Source: Carnegiea gigantea (Eukaryota > Streptophyta > Magnoliopsida > Caryophyllales > Cactaceae). Taken from it: a stretch of 64,000 nt of DNA. The DNA is taken from positions 156,501 to 220,500 of the forward strand of contig JAKOGI010001200.1 in NCBI GenBank assembly GCA_029747015.1, in the 5' to 3' direction. Below are positions 35,701 through 44,908 of this stretch, piece after piece; the first letter of the stretch is position 1; each line of letters opens with the position of its first letter. Below the pieces are notes generated by a model. It saw nothing but the letters and a program-made list of their open reading frames with translations, searched no databases and had not been told where the DNA came from. The position numbers were made by a program, and so were the translations under genes.

Positions 35701-36031
35701 AGAAGCTGAATATGTTGCAGCAGCTTCATGTTGTGCTCAACTGTTGTGGATAAGGCAACAGCTTAAGGACTTTTGTGCTGACATTGGATGCATTTCTATT
35801 TTTTGTGACAACACAAGTGCAATTAATATTGCCAAAAATCCATGTCAACATAAAAGAACAAAGCATATTGACATTCGACATCATTTCTTGAGAGATAATG
35901 TTGAAAAGGGTTTAATCTCTATGAATTTTTGCTCAACGGAAAGTCAGATTGCTGATATATTCACTAAGGCACTAGCTAGAGACCTTTTTGAGAGAAATAG
36001 ACTGGAACTAGGGTTGGTGAGAACACCCTGA
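32704..36031 (+). pseudogene. pol: Sirevirus pol polyprotein (S2), frameshift plus stop
   Basis: Domain order is as in S1. The protease motif is canonical (DSGCSRHMTG near 32,822). The integrase zinc region and core are intact through 34,152, including LHIDLCGP, RSDHGTEFEN and the Glu of GVVERKNR, and the Trp codon lost in S1 is present here. One extra A near 34,110 shifts the frame between integrase and reverse transcriptase. A Trp codon changed to TGA at 34,595-34,597 adds a stop. Reverse transcriptase (YVDDIIFG) and RNase H are then open to 36,031. S1 and S2 are thus broken at different places, showing that their common source was functional. Confidence 0.9.
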
Positions 36032-36529
36032 GATACCTGTTTCCAGAACATGAACTGGGTTTGGTAAGATCAACCTCTACACCCTGTTCTCTCCCCCTGT
36101 TTGCAAATTTTATTAATAACGGATGTGATTGCATATGCCCGTATTGCATGCATTTTTTTTCCTTATCTACTTAGTACAGCATAAGGGGATGTACTGGAGC
36201 CGTCTTAATGCCATTCAGTCGAATCAGATCAGACGGCAAAGAACAGGCATAATACAGAGAACAGGTACGCCCCTTGGTTGCTCGGTGGCATAATACAGAG
36301 AACAGGTACGCCCCTTGGTTGCTCGGTGTGTTTGCTTTCCTTCCCAAGGCACAAGATGTTATTGCTCCTACCCGTTGCAATTCAAGAGATCTTCTCAAAG
36401 ATTCGGCTGCTCTCTCTCTCTCTCTCTCTTTTTATGCCCTGCTCTTAGTACTATCGTTCGTCTTGCCCTCAAGCAAAAACCGAACATCCTGCAAACTCCT
36501 TAAACCCTAATCTCTCTCCTCTAGCAACA
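36032..36529 (+). other. pol-ORF3 spacer of S2 with a 41-bp tandem duplication
   Basis: There is no gene. An exact or near-exact duplication of 41 bp sits at 36,246-36,286 and 36,287-36,327 (unit starts 'ggcataatacagagaacagg'). A CT run lies at about 36,411-36,430, and a pyrimidine-rich tract ending 'ctctagcaac' precedes the ORF3 ATG, as in S1. The first 350 bp are unlike S1. Confidence 0.65.
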
Positions 36530-38299
36530 ATGGCTTCCAACAACACTCTTCAATCAAAAGCCCTCGTTCTTTCTTCCTCAATTCCTGCTCCTTCTCGCCC
36601 AATTCTTTACAAGCCTTTCCAATTTCTGAATCGCTTGTCTCTAAAATCAGTGGGAATGGGGATGGATGATATTCCCTTTGAATGTGGAAGGGAATTGGTG
36701 TTCCTCGTAGGGGCAATTGCTTGTCCCATTTTAGTTGAGTCAGAGGGAACAAAGTCGGGGTCTCAAGAACAATTCTTGAAAACCCCTGAAGGGTTTAATT
36801 TTGAGCCCTGTTCTTCTGGGTTGTTCTCTGACACCGCGACAGAAACAGGGGCTGCCTCTGTCGAAGGTGTGGTTGTGGAGGATCTGCCTGTTGACTTCCA
36901 AGGGAAGTCGAATGAGTCGTCCGAGGAGAGTCTCGAGAAGAATTCTCTCCCTGAGGCTGAAACCCCCACTCCGGTCGCTCGAACTGGAGAGAAAAGAAAG
37001 AGGGTGAAAATCGTGGCTAGGCGTAGTAGAACGCCAAGAACAAGGCCACAACCAAGGTCTCAACCCTCACAAACTCCCTCTTCTCCTCAATCCTCTAAGC
37101 CCTCTCGCAAGTCTGCGAGAATCGCTTTTCAATTCGCTCCTCGTACCTCCAAACCCTCTACTCCTATCATCGAGGAGATTTCTTCTTCTTCTGAAGGGTT
37201 CTCGAGTTCTGACTCTGAGAACACCACCTTTAAACAGGGGACACCGGTGTTTTCCGAGTCCTCTGAAGACCAAGCTCCTCCAAAACCGACCAATAAACCT
37301 GCTGTGAAGCCCTCTCCTGCCAAAACACCCCTCAAGCGAAAGCCCAGAACAGCCCCCCTACCAGAAACTACCACCTCTGTTCCTGTCCTTAAACGCCCAA
37401 AGCAGTTCACTCCCTCTCCTATGTCTGACAAACATGCGCAGTTGCCGAAGCGCAATGTCGTCAGGGGGAAGGTAGTGAATGTAAGCTTTTTCGAGGAACA
37501 GAGTCTGGGGGTGTTCTTGAACAAGCTTCGAGCCCAAGGCTGGCTTGAGTTGTTTGCAAACACCCGGCAAGGGTGTTCTGTGCCCGAGTTGGCTGAATTC
37601 TATGCCAACTGCTCTGTCACAAATGGGGTGGTGACAAGTGCTGTCAATGCGTGTCATTTTTCCTTTGATGAAGCCACCCTGAGTGATATTCTGGGCATCC
37701 CCTCTCGTGGATTTGCTGTGTATGTGAGGGAACACAAAACGGCCCTGGAAACAGCCAGGCTCTTAGAGGTGTCCAAACGCCTTAGTCAAAAACAGGGCCT
37801 GAGAACACCCCTCTCGGTTAAGGAGGGTGAAATGATCTCTCTACACCAACTACTGTTTATGTTCACCATCAAGAACATAATACCGCGAGGTCAAGGGCGA
37901 AACTCAGCAGATGCCTTTGATCAATGTCTGGTGGATCTACTGGATCGGGAGGAACCAGTAAACCTCCCTGCAATCATGATTCGCCACATAGAGCGAATTG
38001 CGAACACCACCCGAGCACATGATCTTGGCTATGGGTTTTTGTTGACAAGGGTGCTTGAGTACTTTGGGATCGTGCTCACACGAAGAGTGTCGGCCCAAAT
38101 CATTGATGAAATTGGCGTTGACACCCTACTAGGGTGTGGCTATGGGGTTGGCGAAGGGTCTGTCTCCAAACAGGGTCATCGACCACCTCGACCACCTGTT
38201 TCTAGACAACTTTCCGTCAAGGTTGAGGCTGTTCTTGAGGACAATGCTCGCCTCAAAGATGAGCTCTTAGCTGTCAAGGCTGCTCTTGCTGAGGAATGA
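36530..38299 (+). CDS. Sirevirus ORF3 (env-position gene), open copy in S2
   Basis: A 589-codon frame starts at ATG 36,530. Residues 1-150 are mixed and acidic, about 150-185 are very basic (KRKRVKIVARRSR, then RTRPQPRSQPSQ) and look like a nuclear or RNA-binding signal, and 185-300 are Ser/Pro-rich. From about residue 320 to 500 there is a compact region with 'LRAQGWLELFANT', 'ELAEFYANCSVTNG', 'FSFDEATLSDILGIPSRG' and 'LHQLLFMFTIKNIIPRG'. It resembles a domain often annotated in plants as a putative plant transposon protein. The last 30 residues form a short coiled coil (LEDNARLKDELLAVKAAL). The TGA at 38,297 replaces a CGA of S1, so the ancestral protein was about 30 residues longer. No signal peptide or transmembrane helix is evident. 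Its role is unknown. Confidence 0.8.
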   Translation: MASNNTLQSKALVLSSSIPAPSRPILYKPFQFLNRLSLKSVGMGMDDIPFECGRELVFLVGAIACPILVESEGTKSGSQEQFLKTPEGFNFEPCSSGLFSDTATETGAASVEGVVVEDLPVDFQGKSNESSEESLEKNSLPEAETPTPVARTGEKRKRVKIVARRSRTPRTRPQPRSQPSQTPSSPQSSKPSRKSARIAFQFAPRTSKPSTPIIEEISSSSEGFSSSDSENTTFKQGTPVFSESSEDQAPPKPTNKPAVKPSPAKTPLKRKPRTAPLPETTTSVPVLKRPKQFTPSPMSDKHAQLPKRNVVRGKVVNVSFFEEQSLGVFLNKLRAQGWLELFANTRQGCSVPELAEFYANCSVTNGVVTSAVNACHFSFDEATLSDILGIPSRGFAVYVREHKTALETARLLEVSKRLSQKQGLRTPLSVKEGEMISLHQLLFMFTIKNIIPRGQGRNSADAFDQCLVDLLDREEPVNLPAIMIRHIERIANTTRAHDLGYGFLLTRVLEYFGIVLTRRVSAQIIDEIGVDTLLGCGYGVGEGSVSKQGHRPPRPPVSRQLSVKVEAVLEDNARLKDELLAVKAALAEE

Positions 38300-38554
38300 G
38301 CTCTCTCGGCCAAACGCCATGAAGATTTGCTTGCACTTCTCTCCACTCTTGCCCCTAGCATCCCTCCTCTGCAAACGCAACCACCCCCTGCTCCTGATTG
38401 TCTAGGCTGTTCTCTAGTCTCCTCCTTCCTTACTTTCGTTTTTGGCATTTGTAAGGTTTTTAATGCAATATCCCTTTATTACTGCCTCTTGCAACTTCTG
38501 CTATTTACTTCTTTTCTTGCATTCATAATGTTGTTTATGCTTTTTAATGATGCC

Positions 38555-38566
38555 AAAAGGGGGAAG
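38555..38566 (+). other. Upstream polypurine tract copy (S2)
   Basis: AAAAGGGGGAAG after 'tgatgcc' repeats the tract that abuts the 3' LTR and corresponds to 17,082-17,098 in S1. Conservation in both copies argues for a function in plus-strand priming. Confidence 0.6.
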
Positions 38567-38658
38567 TAGTCCTATTGATGAGTGGACCTTAGCATTGACT
38601 TATCCCTATCAGCATTCATTCATTTTTTGTCAATATGGTCACTTGGTTTGTCATCATC

Positions 38659-38670
38659 AAAAAGGGGGAA
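38659..38670 (+). other. Polypurine tract of S2
   Basis: AAAAAGGGGGAA ends two bases before the 3' LTR and matches the S1 tract exactly. Confidence 0.85.
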
Positions 38671-38672
38671 TT

Positions 38673-40285
38673 TGTTGTGTTATTATATTTAGTTTTGATG
38701 ATAACAAATCCAAGTGTAAAAATCTGTCCAAGTAATGTTGCTCCGAACACGATCTCCAAACAGGCCTAACTGGGGTTTGTGATCTTTATTGTATTAACTG
38801 GTTTGCTACATGTGAGAATGTCTTCTAGACAGGTTTTACTTGGTGATTCTATATTAAGTCAAAGAACACCATCTCGACAGTTGATTGTAAAGCGTGTTCC
38901 TGAACTCTAGCAATGCAAAGAACAACCCCAGCAAACAAGGTGGCCTTGGTGTTCACAGCAGCTCTACAAATCTCGAACAAGATGACTGGTTCAAAACAAG
39001 AAGTCTTGGGTATATAGGTTTTATTTAATTAGACTCTTGTTAATATGCCAATATTGAAAACATCATTTTTAAACACTTCTTGAATCGGTACTTGCGCTAA
39101 GTGCTTCAGAACACCAGTTGCGAACAACCCTGCGAACAGGGTGCCTAGGGTGTTTCTGAACTGCAGTGGCCATACCCGATTATTTTTGAAAAATTCATTT
39201 TGGTTGGCCAAGATCTCTAGAATACTTTCCTTGAATTTCAAAACTGCTATTTCTCTGGAAAGGATATTTCCTGAAAATATTTTGGGAGAATTTCGAAAAT
39301 AAGTTTTGGAGATTTGCCAAAACTTAAAGGAAAAAATTTCCTTTGACTATATTTTCGGATTTGGTAAAAGCTGAAAATCTCTTTAAACCTCTTCACGGTT
39401 ATGGGAAGATAAGGGTTATCTTTTAAGATAACAAAATCCCTTATATTTTGGGATAAATTAATCATTAGCCGTTGGATAATTTTGCAAAACAATTTCCATA
39501 CTTAGCTGATTCTGTGGTTTATGACCGTTGGTTTTTTTGTTTAAAAGCCTCAGCTTTTTCTCTCCCAGCACATACACACAGGCAGATATATACAGATATT
39601 CAAAACACTCGAAAAACAGAGAGATAGAAAACTCGGTTTGAACTTGCATAAACACAGCCTTTTGAAAAATCCAGGAAAATCAGAAAACTCGGTTTACACT
39701 CAAAGATTCTTGAGCTTCATTCTGAAAAGCAAACCATGACAAGCTGTGTTTGATTTTGAGTTTTCATACCATTGGCATAATAGAATCTTCATTGTACCTT
39801 ACATCTGCTTAGTGAGAAGCACCCCTGTAAGGTGTTTGTAACCCTGATCTTGAATCAGAAAAGTGAGTGAGTGTGTCCTAGTCGTGTGGACTTGGACGTG
39901 TCTAATCTTGCGAAGGTTGGACGTGGTGTACCCTGTCTTTGGGAAGAAGGTTACGTGGTTGCACGTTGTAATAAGGTGTGTTACATTTGTAACGTGTGAA
40001 GCCCGTTAGTGAAAGTGGTTAAATCCTACACGAGGTAGGTCGTGGTTTTTCACACCTCAGTTGGGCTAGAGGTGTTTTCCACATAAAAATTATGTGTGCT
40101 TTATTTTCCGCATCTATCTTGGTGATTTTTGCCTCTGCAATATTTGAGAACACCCCGTGCAAACAAGCTATCAGGGTGTTTGTCACTTGAGAACAACCTC
40201 TGTGAGGGTGTTTGTTATATACAACGTGAAAATCAGATACCACAATTCACCCCCCTCTTGTTGTTGGATACTCACGAACTCAACA
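38673..40285 (+). repeat. 3' LTR of S2
   Basis: This 1,613-bp LTR has the same ends as 29,304-30,916 and the canonical CGAA loop in its hairpin. Differences from the 5' LTR include several CG-to-TG or CG-to-CA changes, as expected after methylation-linked deamination. AAGAT follows at 40,286. Confidence 0.92.
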
Positions 40286-40290
40286 AAGAT

Positions 40291-41212
40291 GCAGTAAAAT
40301 TTGGATAACACTCACAACCAAAAGTGCGTAAGAAAGAGTAATCAGGTGGTCACCCAAACAATTTTTCAAAGGGACTTTGAGTTGCAAGTGTAGGTGTTGG
40401 TAGGTGATTAATGGTGAAGACCGCAGCAAAGGCAGCCTCAACCCAAAACATAGACGGTAATTGAGCTTGAATAAGAAAGGAGCGAACCATCTCAATAATG
40501 TGTCTATACTTGCGTTTTGCAACACCATTCTGTGCCTGAGTATCAGGACAGGACTTGCAAAACAAAATACCTGATTGGATGCAGGTTCCTGAAGAGTTCC
40601 ATTATCAAATTCACGGCTTCCATCACATTGAAAAATCTTAATAGTGGTGTTAAACTGATTTTTAACTAGTTTCTGAAAATTCTTGAAGATGTCAAAAACC
40701 TCTGATTTTCGTTTCATAGGGTAGAGCCAAGTGAAACGAGAAAATTCATCAACAAAAATCACATAATAGCGAAAATGTTTAACAAAGTCACAGGGAGCTT
40801 CCTAAACATCATAATGTACAATATGCGACGGAGTTTGAGAACAATGATCCACTTTATTAAAAGGTAGTCTATGAGATTTAGCTAATTGACATGCAACACA
40901 CTGATCATGAAAAATAGAAGTATGAATAACACGAGCCTTCCTAAGACAATCTAGGACATTGTTGCCACAGTGACCAAGCCGTTGATGCCACACCTCTCCT
41001 GAATCACGAAAAGCTGAAAAACCAGGAACTTGCTGAATGGTACTAACATGAACTGGGTAAAGATTACCATAGCTAGACCCCCAAACAAGGGCTTCATTTG
41101 TTGTGTTGTCCTTAACCAAAAAAAAAGTGTCAATAAACTGAACATGACAATTATTATCTCGACAAAGACGACGCGCAAACAAAACATTATGCTTAAGATC
41201 AGGCAAATGTAA
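40291..41212 (-). pseudogene. pol: Integrase of the compact copia element
   Basis: On the minus strand, 41,206-40,802 carries the pre-integrase and zinc region: MPDLKHNVLFARRL, then WHQRLGHCGNN and CVACQLAKSHRLPF, the His-His-Cys-Cys finger that helps bind the element ends. After a stop at 40,802 the catalytic core follows (FVDEFSRFTWLYPMKR, FQCDGSREFDN), with frameshifts from 40,560 leftwards. The piece stops at the S2 insertion at 40,290 just after a 'VIQILLHL'-like stretch, inside the integrase C-terminal part. It would catalyse insertion of the element DNA, but this copy is non-functional. Confidence 0.8.
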
Positions 41213-41233
41213 GACAGACTCAAGTGAAAGAGG

Positions 41234-42884
41234 TCAACTAGAAGTTTGCAGACACACATTTCCAATGGATTTGATAGGAAGTAGTACACGATTACCAGCT
41301 TGAACCTTGTCAGAACTAGAATAAGTAGATTTAACAGACAGAATACCTTCGTCAGGAGTCATATGAGATGCCGCAGCAGAGTCAGGATACCACAGGCTTT
41401 CACTAGGGTCAATAGAGGTAAAAGTAGCCATAGCAGGAACGGGAGTAGGGTGACGGGGTTGATAACGAGCGGACCAAGCAATGGCAGAATGACCTGGAAA
41501 GTGACAAATCTGGCAAATGACATTAGGACTAGCACCCAACACCCCCTCAAATGTGTCATTACCTACAGAAAGAGAGTTAGTAACAGAAGCAGAAGGACTC
41601 AAAATAAGAGACGATGAATCAACTGTACTACAAAATGCAGAACCTGTAGGCATGCCCCTAGAATGGGAGGCTGTCTGAGATGTGTTAGTAGTGGAAGTTT
41701 TGCCCTTGGAATTACGATTGTTCTTGCAGGAGTTACGATTCCGACGACTATGATTGTTGCCCTTAGAAGAATTAGAACCTGCCTGAGAGGAATCCGACGC
41801 AGGACTGGAGGATGCCACGAAGGCGGCATGTGTCAGACTCCCAGAGTGGCGGTGCTTTAGAAATTGAACACGCTGCTCATAGAATAATAGCTTAGTACGA
41901 ATATCATCAAAAGTAAGAGTGCCAGGCATATAGGTTAAAGTGTCAACAATCCCATCATAGTCAGGATCAAGCGCATTCAGAGTGTACTGAACCTAGTCTA
42001 TATCTGAAACAGAAGACTGAATCGCAGCTAGAGAATCGGCAATGGACTTGACACCACGCAAGAAGTCTTCCATCGATTGAGATTCAGGTTTGTCCAGGTT
42101 CATGAGCATCCGTTTTAAGTCCATGGCACGAGCAAGACTAGCTGTGTTAAAACGAGCCTCCAAACGGTGCCAAGCAGGAAAACAGTGTGGAAGATCACGC
42201 ACCTCAGTGAGCAGGTCCTTAGATATTGTGGCGAAAAGTCAAGCCCAAATCAATTGATCAAGACGGAGCCATGTAGCATAGTTCGGGTTCGGTTGTTGCA
42301 AGCCAGATGATATCACAACAAAAATAGGAGGTTGAGAAATCGAACCATCCACAAATCCATGAAGTTGATGCATGACTAAAAAAAACACAAACTGCGTCTT
42401 CCACGATAAATAATCATCAACTTTATCAAGCATCGTAGTCACAAAGGTCTTAATATTTATAGTCCATGGACTAGGATTAATGGAAGACAAACCCGGAAGG
42501 TGAGAAGGGGCCAACACCCAGGCGGGGTCGTATGATTCAGTCTAGACTGGTGGGTACTGCGAGAAGAAGAGGGCAGACTGCTGCAATGGTGTACCAGCAG
42601 GGGGTGCAGAGAAGGAGGCCGTATATAGAGCCGGTAAACCAAGACTAGAAAATCGAATGAACCGAGCGACAGAGGGACAGTGGGCTGAGCAACAGGAGAA
42701 GAGAAGAAGCTGGACTACACTGGGGCGGAGAGAGCAGCGGAAGAGAAGTGGAGAAGATACGGTGGTGGTGGGGAAAGGAGAAACCAGGAGGAGGAGAGAC
42801 GGAATCAGCCGCCGGACTATCGTGGCTGACTAGGCGTGACTGGTCAGCAGTTACCGGCGGTGTCTCGACGGCGATAGTGACCAT
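41234..42884 (-). pseudogene. gag: gag and protease region of the compact copia element
   Basis: Reading on the minus strand, a possible start lies at 42,884 (MVTIAVETPPVTADQS). At 42,517-42,239 a frame with 'KVDDYLSWKTQFVFFLVMHQ' and 'LHGFVDGSI' matches the N-terminal gag domain of plant copia elements, and 42,202-41,993 (LARAMDLKRMLMNLDKP) continues it. The frame 41,929-41,234 holds 'FDDIRTKLLFYEQRVQFL', a Ser/Asn-rich linker, a zinc knuckle whose last Cys is Trp (CQICHFPGHSAIAW), and the protease motif WYPDSAAASHMT, where the usual Asp-Ser-Gly is Asp-Ser-Ala. Stops and frameshifts separate the parts. Confidence 0.78.
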
Positions 42885-43060
42885 GGTGGCACTGGGGAGG
42901 GAGTGACGGAACCCTAGAGTGAGAGAGAAGCGGAAGCAGCGGCTGAACCCTCGTGGGCTAAAACCTAGGCTGCGGGCTGCCTGTGCCGTGAGGAGGAAGA
43001 CAGGGTTTTTTTTTTTTTTTGGGTGGAGAGAAAAAGAAAATCTAGGGTTTTAGGATGACC

Positions 43061-43073
43061 TGCTCTGATACCA
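43061..43073 (-). other. Primer-binding site of the compact copia element
   Basis: On the minus strand TGGTATCAGAGCA lies directly after the 5' LTR end. It fits an initiator Met tRNA primer and fixes the orientation of the element. Confidence 0.88.
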
Positions 43074-43178
43074 TGTGAAGATTTAGGTAATTGGCTCCCC
43101 TAATTAGGGAGCTAGGCGCTCATATTTATAAACAGATGATACATGTTTAATTACATAATCATTATTCATCCTCTATTA
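43074..43178 (-). repeat. 5' LTR of the compact copia element
   Basis: The 105-bp LTR matches 26,977-27,083 with about ten differences by eye. It lacks the outermost two bases of its partner. The target duplication CTCTT follows at 43,179-43,183. Confidence 0.8.
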
Positions 43179-43234
43179 CTCTTCATATGTGTATGTGTAC
43201 GAGCAATATCTTACAAATGTTTATGTTCCCAAAA
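43179..43234 (+). repeat. First LTR (A) of the tandem LTR array, right part
   Basis: The segment continues 26,815-26,976 after the copia insertion ('catatgtgtatgtgtacgag' against 'gatctgtgtatgtgtatgac' near 44,262-44,281). It ends 'gttcccaaaa' before a primer-site-like 'agtggtgtcagaatgg'. Confidence 0.5.
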
Positions 43235-43566
43235 AGTGGTGTCAGAATGGATTTCATCCCACCAAGTGATTTCAGAGCCAGCTTTTAACCCCCAAAAGTT
43301 GTATCAGAGATAGTTGTGATTGATTAGGAAGGAGTAGCTCTATGGAAGGCATACTTAGGAAAAGGCGATTTTGATTGTGGAACGATCATGTGATGCTATT
43401 GATTGATGGACTGTAAGATGCTAAAGAGATTAAATAGTTAGAGTTGATGTTGTGTTGCGGTAGGTTGTGGATCAAGTTGAACCTAATTGGTCAAGTGGTT
43501 TCGTAAGAGATGTAACTATTGTCGTATGTATGGGATAGATATAATTTTGGGCTGGAGGGTGAGATT
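43235..43566 (+). repeat. First internal segment of the LTR array
   Basis: These 332 bp start with a primer-site-like sequence (TGGTGTCAGAATGG) and end with a purine-rich stretch (TGGAGGGTGAGA) just before the next LTR. It aligns over most of its length with 44,346-44,643, for example 'gattaggaaggagtagctctatggaagg' against 'actaggaaggagcaaatctatggaagg' in shorter matching blocks. It has no coding capacity, so the element is non-autonomous. Confidence 0.6.
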
Positions 43567-44345
43567 TGTAGGATTTGGTCCAACCAAAATAATTATATAA
43601 CTATTTTTTTATTATTTTACCTGTAAAAATAAAAGATAAAGGAGAAAGGAAGAAGGGGGGAAGGGAACAAGGGAAAGGTGAAAGGGGGAAAAAAAAGAAA
43701 AAGGAAGCCAACGGCTTATCAGGTCATATTAAACTTGCTATGGTATTACTCAAATCCGGGTTCGGTAAGTTTTACTGGCTAATTCTTTTAAATTTCGTTC
43801 AATAAAACAAGTTGATTTCAATCCTAGAACGTTCTTCAAGGGTAAAGTCAGTTTGTTGCAAGGGTTGTTTGGGAAAGTGATTGCCTTATTTTTCAAGCAT
43901 ATGATGATTTCGAAAGGTGCTTTTCGGTTTTGCTATCTAGGAAAGGAAAAGAGGGATGCTCTTGACCCGAGGTGAGATCTTGAGATGTGAATGTTTTGTG
44001 TCTGACCAGAAACTTGTGCAGTATATTTCATGCACAAATTCCAAGCGGGGGAAAAGTGTGGAGGGAGTAGATACATTTGTAAGAGTGCCAAGGTGACTCA
44101 AACACAAGTCAGCTTGAGAAAGGCATAGTGTTATGAGTGTACCCTAAATTGTAATGTTTTTTTTTTTCTAAATCTAGTGGATATGATAGTTATTCCAGAT
44201 CAGTTGTTTTTCCCCCTAAATTTGGGGGGCTCTGCGGCAAATTTATTGGTGTTCCTTCTCATGATCTGTGTATGTGTATGACCAATTTTTGCTATTGTGC
44301 TTCTATTCTCAACTAACTGGTTTCTAAGCAGGTTTAATCCCAACA
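43567..44345 (+). repeat. Second LTR (B) of the tandem LTR array
   Basis: This 779-bp unit begins TGTAGGATTTGGTCC and ends TTAATCCCAACA. A purine-rich 'aaaaggaagccaacgg' segment near 43,695-43,712 recurs in LTR C, and the 44,090-44,290 part recurs in LTR A. It lies between two internal segments, so it served as 3' LTR for one unit and 5' LTR for the next. Confidence 0.6.
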
Positions 44346-44643
44346 AGTGGCACCAGAGTGAGTTTAATCCTAGCAAGCAGTACGACAACTTGTAGGATCA
44401 ACTAGGAAGGAGCAAATCTATGGAAGGCACGCTTAGGATAAGGTGATTGCAGTCATTGATGGATCAAGTGATGCTTCTGATTGCTGGATTGCTAAACACG
44501 GAAGAGATTGAAGAGTTAAAGTTGGTTTCATGCTTTTGTAGTTGATGGATCGAGTTGAACCTAATTGGAAGAGTGATTCGCTAAGAAGATGCAGCTATTG
44601 TTGTTAGTAGATGATAAATAGAATTTTAGCCTAGAGGGGGATT
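44346..44643 (+). repeat. Second internal segment of the LTR array
   Basis: These 298 bp begin with AGTGGCACCAGAGTGAG, a primer-site-like sequence, and end with the polypurine-like AGAGGGGGATT. They are homologous to 43,235-43,566 throughout. No ORF is present. Confidence 0.6.
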
Positions 44644-44908
44644 TATAGGATTATGTTCAACCCAAATTTTAATATCTAATTAGTTTTTGTTAATTTGTGA
44701 GAAATGAAGAGAAAAGAGAAAGAAGAAAAGAAGGGAAAAAAGGAAAGATGAAAGGCAAAAAGGAAAAAGGAAGCCAATGGTTCTTGAAATCACGTTGGAC
44801 TTGGCAGGGTAATACCCAAATTTGGCTTTGATAAGCTTTTAGGATCATTCCTTTAAAAGTCCACATTTAAAGAAAAAGTAAATTTTTAAAGTGGGTCTAA
44901 TCCATTCA
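44644..44908 (+). repeat. Third LTR (C) of the tandem LTR array, internally deleted
   Basis: It begins TATAGGATTATGTTC, equivalent to the LTR B start, and follows LTR B for about 240 bp ('ggaagccaatggttcttg'). It then jumps to an LTR end ('gtctaatccattca') followed by another primer-site-like AGTGGTGTCAG at 44,909. About 500 bp are missing compared with LTR B. Confidence 0.5.

Larger units (their letters stand above)
29304..40285 (+). mobile_element. Ty1/copia Sirevirus-type retrotransposon S2
   Basis: This 10,982-bp element is flanked by the target duplication AAGAT (29,299-29,303 and 40,286-40,290). Both LTRs are 1,613 bp, start TGTTGTGTTATT and end ACTCAACA. Its organisation is that of S1 and gag/pol are nearly identical, so both belong to one family. 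By eye the two LTRs differ at about 30-35 sites, roughly 2 percent, so S2 is somewhat older than S1. Gag has three frameshifts and pol one frameshift and one stop, but ORF3 is open for 589 codons. Confidence 0.92.
26977..43178 (-). mobile_element. Compact Ty1/copia retrotransposon (Ale/Retrofit-like), split by S2
   Basis: Short LTRs of 107 bp (26,977-27,083) and 105 bp (43,074-43,178) are flanked by CTCTT (26,972-26,976 and 43,179-43,183). Read on the minus strand the order is LTR, TGGTATCAGAGCA primer site, gag, protease, integrase, [S2 insertion], integrase C terminus, reverse transcriptase, RNase H, LTR. The right LTR lacks the terminal two bases. Without S2 the element is about 5.2 kb, the size of small copia elements such as the Ale/Retrofit lineage; the lineage assignment is inferred from size and LTR length. 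Many stops and frameshifts show that it is dead and older than S2. Confidence 0.85.

Noticed and set aside
36171..36510. Short frames on both strands in the S2 pol-ORF3 spacer.
   Set aside because: They depend on the 41-bp duplication and the CT tract, and no equivalent exists in S1.
41300..41617. 105-codon Arg-rich plus-strand frame.
   Set aside because: It is antisense to the gag/protease linker of the compact copia element; the composition follows from Ser/Asn-rich codons on the other strand.
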